Origin: Pseudomonadota bacterium
GTDB lineage: Bacteria; Myxococcota; Polyangia; Polyangiales; Polyangiaceae
DNA: 20,974 nt
Reading direction: 5' to 3'
NCBI GenBank assembly: GCA_023419055.1
Contig: JAEZYO010000274.1
Coordinates: 1-20,974 of the forward strand
The first letter of the stretch is position 1; each line of letters starts with the position of its first letter. Positions 14,818-20,974 of this stretch are shown here, piece after piece. A program made the translations under genes and the position numbers. Below the pieces are notes generated by a model that ran no database searches, was not told where the DNA came from, and saw nothing but the letters and a program-made list of their open reading frames with translations.

Positions 14818-16755
14818 ATGTCGAAAGTGCCTGGAATCGCGGTCGCCCTCGGAGTCCTTCTGACAACAGCGGGCTGCGCCGCGACGAAGGTTGCACCGGG
14901 CCCTGTCCCTTCGGCGAGCGCACCCGGCGACGCCGATCCGCATCGACCGAGGGCAAGCGTCGTTTCCAGCGTGGACGACCCGAACGCGCTGGCGGTGTCC
15001 TCGGTGATCCGGAAAGTCACGGTCTACTCGGATCGGGCGCTGGTGACCCGTCAAGGCACGATCAAGCTCGCGACCGGGCCTACCGTGTACGCCTTCCGGC
15101 AGCTGCCGGGTTGGGTCGACGAGGGCTCGGTACGGGTCGCGGCCTCCGCGGGGAAGATCGTGGATGTGCGGGTCGTCAGGGGCTACCTGGCTCGCCAGAG
15201 CGAGCCCCGGTTCGTGGAGGCGGAAGCGGAAGCGCGCGCCCTGGACGAGCGCCTCGTCGCGCTCGACGACGAGCTCGCGGTGCTCGAAGCGCAAGCCAAA
15301 CAGATCGAGGACATCAAGGCGTTCTCACTCGACCGGTTGAACAAGGACGTCATGACAGCTCTTCCACCTTCTGCCGGCGCATTCGGAGGAAGCGTGGGAG
15401 TGACGACCTACGAGGGCGTGGTCGACTTCATCGCGAAGAAGCTGCGAGAGATCGCGAAGGGACGCCGCGCGGTGCACGCGGAGCGCCAGGTGCTCGTCCC
15501 CCAGATCGAGGCGAAGAAGAAGCTGCTCGAAGAGCTGCGCGCGCTGACCCAGCTCGAGGAGACCAAGGTCCTCGTCACCGTGCAGGGTCGTGCGGCTGCG
15601 GACGCCGAGCTCGAGCTCACCTACCTTCTGCCCGGCGCGACCTGGGAAGCGGCGCACGAGGTCCGGGTCACGAACGGCGAGGCGACGGCGGTCGAGGTCA
15701 CTTCGTACGCCGTCGTCACTCAGGCGAGCGGGGAGGATTGGGACGACGCCGAACTGACCTTCTCGATGCAGTCGTCCTCCGCCGCCGTTCGCATCCCCGA
15801 GCTCGAAGCGCTCACCCTCGGGGATACGCCGGTGCGGCCCCAGATCATCGAGGCGCGCTCCGCCTCCTTCAGGCGAGCGGAGGCCGCGTTCCAGGGTCAG
15901 AATCGCCTCTGGAACAAGCGCGTTCAGGGGATGAATTCGACCAGCAACTTCGAGGAGAGCTACCAGTCGAATTTCGAGTCGTTGCAAGTGACCCAGAGCA
16001 AGACCGTCCAGATCTTCCAGAGCCTGCAGCAGCGCGGCACGACCTCACAGTTCAAGGCCATGAGCAGCACGCGCGTCCGAGCCGACGGGCGCTCGGTGCG
16101 GGTCCCGATCGGGCACGCCGACCTGAAAGCCAAGAAGGCCATCGTCGCTGCCCCCGAACAATCGCTCAACGCCGCGCAAACGCTCGAGACGCGAAACGAG
16201 AGCGGCCAATCGCTCCTGCCCGGCAGCGTCGCCCTGTATCAGGGAGGCGCGTTCCTCGGCATGACGAACGTGGACTTCGTCGCGGATGGCGAAGAGTTCG
16301 CTCTATTCTTGAGCGTCGCCGATCAGCTCAAGATCTCCCGCGTCCTCGACAAGAAGCGCAGCGCCCTCGTCCGCAAGCAGCGCACCCAGATGCAGCTCGC
16401 CTTCGTCGTCACGGTCGAGAACCTCTCGAACCAGGCCGTACCGCTCGAGCTCGCCGATCGTATCCCCGTCTCCGAAGATCGGGATATCGTGATCAGCGGC
16501 ATCAAGGTCAGCCCCGACGTGAAGCCCGACTCGAAAGGGATCTTGCGCTTCCCTCTCACCCTGCAGCCGAAAGAAAAGCGGAAGATCGAGATCCAGTATC
16601 AGATCGAATACCCGCCGACCCTGGTGCTCGAGATGCGGCGCAACCCGAACGGCGCGAGCCCCGCTCCGCCCCCCGCGAGCGGGCCCTTCTTGCCCGCTCC
16701 GCGCAAGTCGTACGACTTGAAAGAGGACATCCTCCACCTGGAGGACGCGTTCTGA
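14818..16755 (+). CDS. DUF4140/DUF4139 (MuiA-type) lipoprotein
   Basis: The 645-residue protein begins with a lipoprotein signal peptide: a short basic start, a hydrophobic run and a lipobox-like TAGC with C20. That signal is why ATG 14818 is preferred over a TTG ten codons earlier. A DUF4140 domain follows (about 64-165, starting VIRKVTVYSDRALVTR), then coiled-coil stretches (about 130-168 and 205-245), then DUF4139 (about 255 to the end), which opens with ELTYLLPGATWEAAHEVRV and finishes with a conserved beta-rich region. Between about 360 and 420 lies a Ser/Gln-rich insertion that is not typical of the family. The family is named after a mucoidy inhibitor homologue, but its biochemical role is not established. 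It is probably attached to the envelope. Confidence 0.85.
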   Translation: MSKVPGIAVALGVLLTTAGCAATKVAPGPVPSASAPGDADPHRPRASVVSSVDDPNALAVSSVIRKVTVYSDRALVTRQGTIKLATGPTVYAFRQLPGWVDEGSVRVAASAGKIVDVRVVRGYLARQSEPRFVEAEAEARALDERLVALDDELAVLEAQAKQIEDIKAFSLDRLNKDVMTALPPSAGAFGGSVGVTTYEGVVDFIAKKLREIAKGRRAVHAERQVLVPQIEAKKKLLEELRALTQLEETKVLVTVQGRAAADAELELTYLLPGATWEAAHEVRVTNGEATAVEVTSYAVVTQASGEDWDDAELTFSMQSSSAAVRIPELEALTLGDTPVRPQIIEARSASFRRAEAAFQGQNRLWNKRVQGMNSTSNFEESYQSNFESLQVTQSKTVQIFQSLQQRGTTSQFKAMSSTRVRADGRSVRVPIGHADLKAKKAIVAAPEQSLNAAQTLETRNESGQSLLPGSVALYQGGAFLGMTNVDFVADGEEFALFLSVADQLKISRVLDKKRSALVRKQRTQMQLAFVVTVENLSNQAVPLELADRIPVSEDRDIVISGIKVSPDVKPDSKGILRFPLTLQPKEKRKIEIQYQIEYPPTLVLEMRRNPNGASPAPPPASGPFLPAPRKSYDLKEDILHLEDAF

Positions 16756-16837
16756 GCACGCCTCGGGCGCGTTGCCGTGTCCAACAGTCCGCGGAGATCG
16801 ATTGGCGCGTTCTAGGAAGGGTCGGAGGGGTGAGCCG

Positions 16838-16843
16838 TACCAT
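16838..16843 (+). promoter_or_regulatory. Possible -10 of the split membrane protein gene
   Basis: TACCAT ends 8 bases before GTG 16852, the same spacing as at the other short-leader genes. It lacks the TG extension. Nothing else is recognised in the 96-base gap from 16756. Confidence 0.28.
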
Positions 16844-16851
16844 GGGGCACC

Positions 16852-17529
16852 GTGATTCGACGTGACCTGTCGCGAGCGCTGCTGCTAGTGGCGGCGCTCG
16901 CACCTGGTTTCATGCCCAAGATCTGCGCCGCGCAAGAGGTCGAAAGGGAGCGAGTCGTCGTCCTGGAGCGCCACCTGGATCGATGGAGTAGCGGTGGCTG
17001 GTTTGCTCCGTACGCGCCAGCCGTCGTGGGAGCCATAGGACTGGGCGGCGCCGCCACGATGGCGCTGGTGGAGGTCGACGAGGGAAAGGACGGTCGCTGG
17101 TACGTCGTCGGAGGCGCTGCGGGCTTGGGTGTGGTGAGCCTCGGTTCGTATCTTGCGCCGATCGACTATCGCGGGAACATCGTGGCTGCCGCGCTCAGCC
17201 TGCCGGCCTTCGGCATCGCCCTGGGGGCTCACGACACCGAGGGCAATACCGCTGCGAATGACGTCACGTTGTTCGGTTTCGCGGGGGGCGTCGGCGGGTT
17301 CTCGGCGCTTTCGTTGGTCGATCTCGCGCTGACGAGACCGATCAGCTCGTACACGCTCTACCGCCATCGTCAGCGACTGGAGAAGAATCGCGGGCGCATG
17401 ACTCGCGCCGAAATCGAACGAATGGAGAGCGACTACGCCTTGACCGAGCGCGCGCTGCCCCGATGGTCCTTCGGGGTACCGCTCATGCTGGGCGGCGTGG
17501 TCGCGTTCGCGCCCGGCGTTCGACGGTGA
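16852..17529 (+). CDS. Exported hydrophobic protein of unknown function (first part of a split gene?)
   Basis: The 225-residue protein starts at GTG 16852 with a signal peptide (basic start, hydrophobic LLLVAALAPG, probable cleavage after CAA near residue 27). Four to five glycine- and alanine-rich hydrophobic stretches follow, around PAVVGAIGLGG, WYVVGGAAGLG, IVAAALSLPAFG, LFGFAGGVGG and PLMLGGVVAFAPG. The segment HRQRLEKNRGRMTRAEIERMESDY looks like a soluble helical loop. The frame stops at 17529 right after AFAPGVRR. The next frame, one base over, continues with similar composition and supplies what looks like the natural C terminus, so this is probably the larger part of a roughly 290-residue protein. 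The family is not recognised. Confidence 0.65.
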   Translation: MIRRDLSRALLLVAALAPGFMPKICAAQEVERERVVVLERHLDRWSSGGWFAPYAPAVVGAIGLGGAATMALVEVDEGKDGRWYVVGGAAGLGVVSLGSYLAPIDYRGNIVAAALSLPAFGIALGAHDTEGNTAANDVTLFGFAGGVGGFSALSLVDLALTRPISSYTLYRHRQRLEKNRGRMTRAEIERMESDYALTERALPRWSFGVPLMLGGVVAFAPGVRR

Positions 17530-17530
17530 G

Positions 17531-17725
17531 GTGAGCGACAACGATCGTGCGCTCGCGGCCGCGGTGGGAGCCGGAGTCTTCGGCCAGGGCGTGCTCACGT
17601 TCGTTCTTGGCCTGACGGGCGAAAGGGCTGACTACAGCTCCTATGTCGAGGAGCTCGGACAGTTCGAGCTCGCGCCTATTGGGCCCCGAGGCAGCGCCGG
17701 GGTCACTCTCCGCAAGGTGTTCTAG
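17531..17725 (+). CDS. C-terminal part of the split membrane protein
   Basis: A 64-residue frame opens with GTG one base after the previous stop, with no Shine-Dalgarno. It contains a glycine-rich hydrophobic segment (AAAVGAGVFGQGVLTFVLGL) and ends in APIGPRGSAGVTLRKVF. That ending has the alternating pattern and final Phe common at the C termini of outer-membrane proteins. The codons just before the GTG in this frame read FDGE, giving a smooth join AFAPG/VFDGEVSDND with the previous protein. It is therefore best read as the displaced end of that protein rather than an independent gene. Re-initiation at the GTG is the alternative. Confidence 0.5.
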   Translation: MSDNDRALAAAVGAGVFGQGVLTFVLGLTGERADYSSYVEELGQFELAPIGPRGSAGVTLRKVF

Positions 17726-17757
17726 CCGGCAAGCGAGTGCGCTCCGCTCACCGGCTA
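17723..17757. terminator. Bidirectional hairpin between the split gene and metE
   Basis: TAGCCGG (17723-17729) and CCGGCTA (17751-17757) form a perfect 7-bp outer stem with an inner AGCG/CGCT stem, in the 45-base gap between converging genes. The first base triplet of the stem is the stop codon of the upstream gene. It could end transcription from both sides. A T-tract is absent. Confidence 0.6.
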
Positions 17758-17770
17758 GGTTCCTTCTCGC

Positions 17771-20080
17771 CTATCGTGTCGCTAGCTCGCTGCGCGCCTG
17801 CTTGGCGGCGGCGACCATGTTCTCGAGCGCGGCCTCGACTTCGGGCCAGGCGCGCGTCTTGAGCCCGCAGTCGGGGTTCACCCACAGCTTTTCGGGGGGC
17901 AGCACGGAGGCGGCGCGGCGCAAGAGGTCGAGCATTTCGTCCGAGCTCGGGACGCGCGGCGAGTGGATGTCGTACACGCCGGGGCCGATCTCGTTCGGGT
18001 AGCGGAAGCGCGCGAAGTCTTCGAGGAGCTCGAGCTTGGAGCGGGAGGTCTCGATCGAGATCACGTCCGCGTCGAGCGCGGCGACGGCGGGCAAGATGTC
18101 GCCGAACTCCGAGTAACACATGTGGGTGTGGATCTGCGTGTCGTCGCGCACGCCGGAGGTGGCGACCTTGAAGGCTTCGACGGCCCAGTCGAGGTAAGCG
18201 GACCACTCGGCCTTGCGCAGGGGCAAGCCTTCACGCAGAGCGGGCTCGTCGACCTGGATCATGGAGATGCCCCCGGCCTCGAGGTCGCGCACCTCGTCGC
18301 GCAGGGCGAGCGCGATTTGGAGGCAGACCTTGCTGCGAGGGAGGTCGTCGCGCACGAACGACCACTGCAGGATGGTGACGGGGCCGGTGAGCATGCCCTT
18401 CATGGGGCGGCGCGTGAGCTCTTGCGCGTAGCGCGCCCACTCCACGGTCATGGCGCGCGGGCGAGCGACGTCACCGAACAAGATGGGCGGCTTGACGCAG
18501 CGGGAGCCGTAGCTCTGCACCCAGCCGTTGTGCGTGAAGAGGAAGCCCGAGAGCTGCTCGCCGAAGTATTCGACCATGTCGGTGCGCTCGAACTCGCCGT
18601 GCACGAGCACGTCCAGGCCGAGCGCCTCTTGATTGGCGACGCAGCTCGCGGTCTCGGCGCGCAGGAACGATTGATAGTCCTCCTGGGTCATCTTGCCCGC
18701 GCGAAACGCGGCTCGCGCTCCGCGAACGTCGGACGTTTGAGGGAAGGAGCCAATAGTGGTGGTAGGGAGGGGCGGTAGCGCGAAACGGGCGCGTTGCAGG
18801 CGCTCGCGCTCGGTGAACGGGGCCTTGCGCTCACGCATGGCCTTGCCGATCGAGAGCACGCGCGCCCGGACGGCTGGCGAACGCGTCCGTGGAGAAGCTT
18901 CGCGCGAGCGAAGCGCGGCGCGCGACTCGACGAAGAGCGGCGCGTCGGGAGCCTCGACCAGCGTGGCCGCTTCCGCGAGGGCGCGGAGCTCCGCGAGCTT
19001 CTGAGTGGCGAAAGCGAGCCAGCCCTTCACTTCGGGATCGAGCGTGGTCTCGGCCTCGAGATCGAGGGGGACGTGCAAGAGGGAGCACGAGGACGCCACC
19101 ATGACCCGCTCTTCTCCGAGGGCCTTCACGGCGCGGCGTACGAGCGCGTGAGCGCGGTCGAGGTCGGTGCGCCAGACGTTACGCCCATCCACCACGCCGA
19201 GCGAGAGCAGCATGGTCGTGGGGAGAAGGGGGCACACCCGTTCGAGCTCTTCGGGGCCGCGAACCAGGTCGAGGTGCAAACCCTCGCAGCCCGACTCGAG
19301 CGCGAGCGGCAAGTTGTCGCCGAGCGCGCCGAAGTAGGTGGTGAGCAGGAGCTTCGGCCGCGCGGCGAGCGCCGAGAGGCGAGACAGCGCGCGGCGGTAG
19401 GCGGCCTTCCCCTCGTCACTCAAATCGGTGACGAGGCACGGCTCGTCGAGCTGAACCCACGCGACCCCCTTCTGGTTCAAGAGCGCGAGGAGCTCTGCGT
19501 AGACGGAGAGCAAATCGTCGAGCAAGTCGAGAGGCCCGGCCTCCGGCGGCGCCCCCGGCGCGAGCTTCGAGAGCAAGAGGAACGTGACCGGTCCGACGAG
19601 CACCGGCCTCGGTTCGACGCCGAGGGAGCGCGCTTCGTCGATCTCGTCGAGGAGCTTCTTCGGGTCGAGCTCGAAGCGCTGATCGAGCGCGAGCTCGGGG
19701 ACGATGTAGTGGTAGTTGGTGTCGAGCCACTTCGTCATCTCGAGCGCCGGAAGGTCGAGGTTCGACGCGGGATCTTGCAGGCCTCGCGCCATCGCGAAGT
19801 AGCGCCTCAGCGGGTCGGTGACGGCTCGGTAGCGCACAGGCACGGCTCCGACGCACACGGCCATATCGAGCACGTGGTCGTAGAGCGAGAAGTCGTTGCA
19901 CGGGACGTGATCGAGCCCGGCCGCGTGCATCGAGCGCAGGTGGCGCTGCCGGAGCGCGGCGCTCGTGGCTGCGAGCTCGCTCGCGGTGCTACGGCCGGAC
20001 CAGAAGTGCTCGAGAGCCCGCTTCAACTCCCGTGCGACGCCGATACGAGGGTGACCTAGACAACTGGATAGTACTGACAC
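17771..20080 (-). CDS. metE: Cobalamin-independent methionine synthase
   Basis: The 769-residue enzyme transfers a methyl group from 5-methyltetrahydropteroyl-triglutamate to homocysteine, the last step of methionine synthesis, without B12. The length matches the two-barrel MetE family. The N-terminal folate-binding block LGHPRIGVARELKRALE (8-24) follows the start directly. The C-terminal catalytic barrel shows TTIGSFPQT (441-449), GEFERTDMVEYFGE (495-508) and the zinc ligands H653 and C655 (HTHMCYSEF), E677 (ISIETSRS) and C738 (NPDCGLK). The GTG at 20080 is supported by AGGAG 7-12 bases upstream. A cobalamin riboswitch controls it from a leader of about 350 nt, so it should be off when B12 allows MetH to work. 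Confidence 0.96.
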   Translation of the reverse strand: MSVLSSCLGHPRIGVARELKRALEHFWSGRSTASELAATSAALRQRHLRSMHAAGLDHVPCNDFSLYDHVLDMAVCVGAVPVRYRAVTDPLRRYFAMARGLQDPASNLDLPALEMTKWLDTNYHYIVPELALDQRFELDPKKLLDEIDEARSLGVEPRPVLVGPVTFLLLSKLAPGAPPEAGPLDLLDDLLSVYAELLALLNQKGVAWVQLDEPCLVTDLSDEGKAAYRRALSRLSALAARPKLLLTTYFGALGDNLPLALESGCEGLHLDLVRGPEELERVCPLLPTTMLLSLGVVDGRNVWRTDLDRAHALVRRAVKALGEERVMVASSCSLLHVPLDLEAETTLDPEVKGWLAFATQKLAELRALAEAATLVEAPDAPLFVESRAALRSREASPRTRSPAVRARVLSIGKAMRERKAPFTERERLQRARFALPPLPTTTIGSFPQTSDVRGARAAFRAGKMTQEDYQSFLRAETASCVANQEALGLDVLVHGEFERTDMVEYFGEQLSGFLFTHNGWVQSYGSRCVKPPILFGDVARPRAMTVEWARYAQELTRRPMKGMLTGPVTILQWSFVRDDLPRSKVCLQIALALRDEVRDLEAGGISMIQVDEPALREGLPLRKAEWSAYLDWAVEAFKVATSGVRDDTQIHTHMCYSEFGDILPAVAALDADVISIETSRSKLELLEDFARFRYPNEIGPGVYDIHSPRVPSSDEMLDLLRRAASVLPPEKLWVNPDCGLKTRAWPEVEAALENMVAAAKQARSELATR

Positions 20081-20381
20081 GCGATCTCTCCTGGTCGCTC
20101 AGCGCGACCCGTGATTTCGGGTCGGCTCAGACAGGCGCGGGCGCGCGCTCGACTCGTGAGCAGGAGCGCTGCTCGCCGTTCGCCGTTAGGCTAACCACGC
20201 TCTCGAGCAGGCTCGAGAACGCGGCGATTTTCTGGCGAAAGATGTCGGGCATGGGCACACGTGTCCCCGCGCTTCCGAAGAAGCGTGTGGCCGACCTGTC
20301 GCTCCCGCGAGCAACGAGAAGCCATGAAGAAGGCGGCGCAGTCCCGTTCCGGTCGAGCTGTTCGACCGTCTGGACCAGACC
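20081..20381 (-). other. metE leader between riboswitch and start codon
   Basis: This 301-base leader has no supported gene. On the minus strand it holds a perfect 7-bp hairpin TCTCGAG/CTCGAGA with a 4-nt loop (20201-20218) and a hairpin GAGCAG/CTGCTC (20158-20174) whose loop and right arm include CTCCTG, the complement of the Shine-Dalgarno CAGGAG (20088-20093). Next to the Shine-Dalgarno, GACCCG/CGGGTC (20106-20123) and GGTCGC/GCGACC (20093-20109) share bases, so only one can form at a time. Such alternatives fit an expression platform. The fold was not computed. Confidence 0.5.
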
Positions 20382-20617
20382 GCCTCCCGCGAGGCTTCGG
20401 GTCGAACCGGCTCGGTGAATTCCGAGGCCGGGTGCTGGCAGGTCTTCGGGCTTGCGAGAGTTTCGGCGTGTGCCGCTTGCCTACTGTCCACCGCTTCCCG
20501 CGCCCCTTGGGGCCAGTGCTCGTCGTGGAGGTCGTTCTCGTTTACCGCTGCGGGGCAGCCCCGGAATCACACCGGGTTCCCTTTTAGTCCCTGGGCTCGG
20601 GCTCAGGGCACCAACAC
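20382..20617 (-). promoter_or_regulatory. Cobalamin (B12) riboswitch of metE
   Basis: On the minus strand the aptamer runs from the P1 5' arm GTGTTGG (20611-20617) through the ACTAAAAGGGAA block and the same GGGGCTGCCCCGCAGCGGTAA segment as the nrdAB riboswitch, to the B12 box AGCCCGAAGACCTGCC (20438-20453). It closes with CCAGCAC (20432-20438), seven pairs with the 5' arm. A downstream GCCTC-GCGG-GAGGC hairpin (20382-20395) is identical to that of the nrdAB riboswitch and can kiss the CCCGC of L5. Riboswitch control of metE by B12 is well known in bacteria that also have MetH. Confidence 0.94.
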
Positions 20618-20624
20618 GGCGTCG

Positions 20625-20653
20625 CTATTACCGGCGCGTGCGTCGGGTGTCAA
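20625..20653 (-). promoter_or_regulatory. metE promoter
   Basis: A perfect -35 TTGACA (20648-20653) is followed after 17 bases by a weaker -10, TAATAG (20625-20630). The start point would fall near 20618, at the first bases of riboswitch P1, just as at nrdAB. Confidence 0.6.
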
Positions 20654-20655
20654 CG

Positions 20656-20671
20656 CCCGCGCTAGCGCGGG
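20656..20671. repeat. Perfect 16-bp palindrome upstream of the metE promoter
   Basis: CCCGCGCTAGCGCGGG is its own reverse complement and sits 2 bases upstream of the metE -35. It may be a regulator site for metE or for the divergent lipoprotein gene, or a hairpin. There is no direct evidence for any of these. Confidence 0.45.
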
Positions 20672-20707
20672 TGCGACAGCTTGCCGCGCTCTCGGCTCGG
20701 GGCGCGG

Positions 20708-20716
20708 TGCTAGTGG
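20708..20716 (+). promoter_or_regulatory. Possible extended -10 of the right-edge lipoprotein gene
   Basis: TG-c-TAGTGG ends 6 bases before GTG 20723. It shares GTGCTAG with the element before the 14069 gene, though its last bases fit the -10 consensus poorly. Confidence 0.3.
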
Positions 20717-20722
20717 CGGCGC

Positions 20723-20974
20723 GTGCGTTTCACGATCCTTCTACGCAAGCTCGCGGTGTTTGCGCTCTTGATCTCGCCGATGGCGTGCAGCTCGTCGTCC
20801 GAGCCCGGTGTCAGCGTTCGCGTGCTTTCTCGCAGCGCGGGCCTTCGAACGGGCGACAGCGTAGAGAACGAGCGCGGCGAGACCTTCATGCTCGAGAAGG
20901 CCCTCGTCACGACCGTGGCGGTCGAGATCTTGCCCTGCAAGAGCGCGCTCCGAGCCTTGTGGGACCTCGCGGTG
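20723..20974 (+). CDS. Lipoprotein of unknown function, 5' part
   Basis: An open frame of 84 codons runs from GTG 20723 off the right edge with no stop. The N terminus is a lipoprotein signal peptide: basic MRFTILLRK, hydrophobic LAVFALLIS, and lipobox-like PMAC with Cys at residue 22, followed by a Ser run. The mature part begins EPGVSVRVLSRSAGLRTGDS and continues with TFMLEKALVTTVAVEILPCKSAL, which looks like a beta-sandwich strand pattern with a Cys. I do not recognise the family. It is divergent from metE; its start lies about 70 bases from the metE promoter, so the two may share regulation. Confidence 0.62.
   Translation, partial: MRFTILLRKLAVFALLISPMACSSSSEPGVSVRVLSRSAGLRTGDSVENERGETFMLEKALVTTVAVEILPCKSALRALWDLAV

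Noticed and set aside
15111..16865. 584-codon open frame on the plus strand
   Set aside because: It is a shifted frame of the DUF4140/4139 gene, dominated by Arg and Gly, with no homologous pattern.
18794..20059. 421-codon open frame on the plus strand
   Set aside because: It is wholly antisense to metE, whose motifs are unmistakable.

Overview
The window is GC-rich and gene-dense, and it looks like chromosomal DNA from a myxobacterium or close relative (Sorangium/Polyangia type). The reasons are the very high third-position GC, the Gly/Ser/Thr-rich lipoprotein linkers, the many secreted or lipoprotein genes of unknown role, and the mix of gene families. This taxonomic call is inference. I saw no rRNA, tRNA, CRISPR array or intact mobile element.

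Layout. Positions 1-2308 hold the 3' end of a CDP-alcohol phosphatidyltransferase gene (+), overlapping tail to tail with a leftward pair: a GT4 glycosyltransferase and a RibD-C-type reductase. Positions 2395-5726 hold a translationally coupled pair: a membrane sulfatase/LtaS-like phosphotransferase and a PhoD phosphodiesterase with a Tat signal. A DUF1254/DUF1214 protein (-) and a TPR-like protein (+) follow, divergently arranged. Positions 8199-12120 hold the class Ia ribonucleotide reductase operon nrdA-nrdB (-), with a full regulatory front end: tandem NrdR-type boxes, a promoter, a cobalamin riboswitch and a helix that hides the ribosome binding site. Next comes a decayed lipoprotein gene (12173-12965), an alpha/beta hydrolase, a 61-residue protein paired with a small nucleotidyltransferase, a DUF4140/DUF4139 lipoprotein, and a membrane protein that appears split by a one-base frameshift (16852-17725). 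Positions 17771-20653 hold metE (-) with its own cobalamin riboswitch and promoter. A divergent lipoprotein gene runs off the right edge.

How it works together. The clearest theme is vitamin B12 economy. Both cobalamin riboswitches precede B12-independent enzymes (class Ia ribonucleotide reductase and MetE) that have B12-dependent counterparts (class II NrdJ and MetH), which would have to be encoded elsewhere. The two riboswitches share an identical 14-nt hairpin outside the aptamer core whose loop complements the P5 loop, as expected for the L5-L13 kissing interaction. The nrdAB operon is also expected to be under NrdR, so it would respond to both B12 and dATP/ATP status.

A second theme is promoter style. 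Several genes have an extended -10 element (TGnTA...) only about 6-12 bases before the start codon and no Shine-Dalgarno sequence, which suggests leaderless or nearly leaderless mRNAs. The riboswitch-controlled genes instead have clear Shine-Dalgarno sequences.
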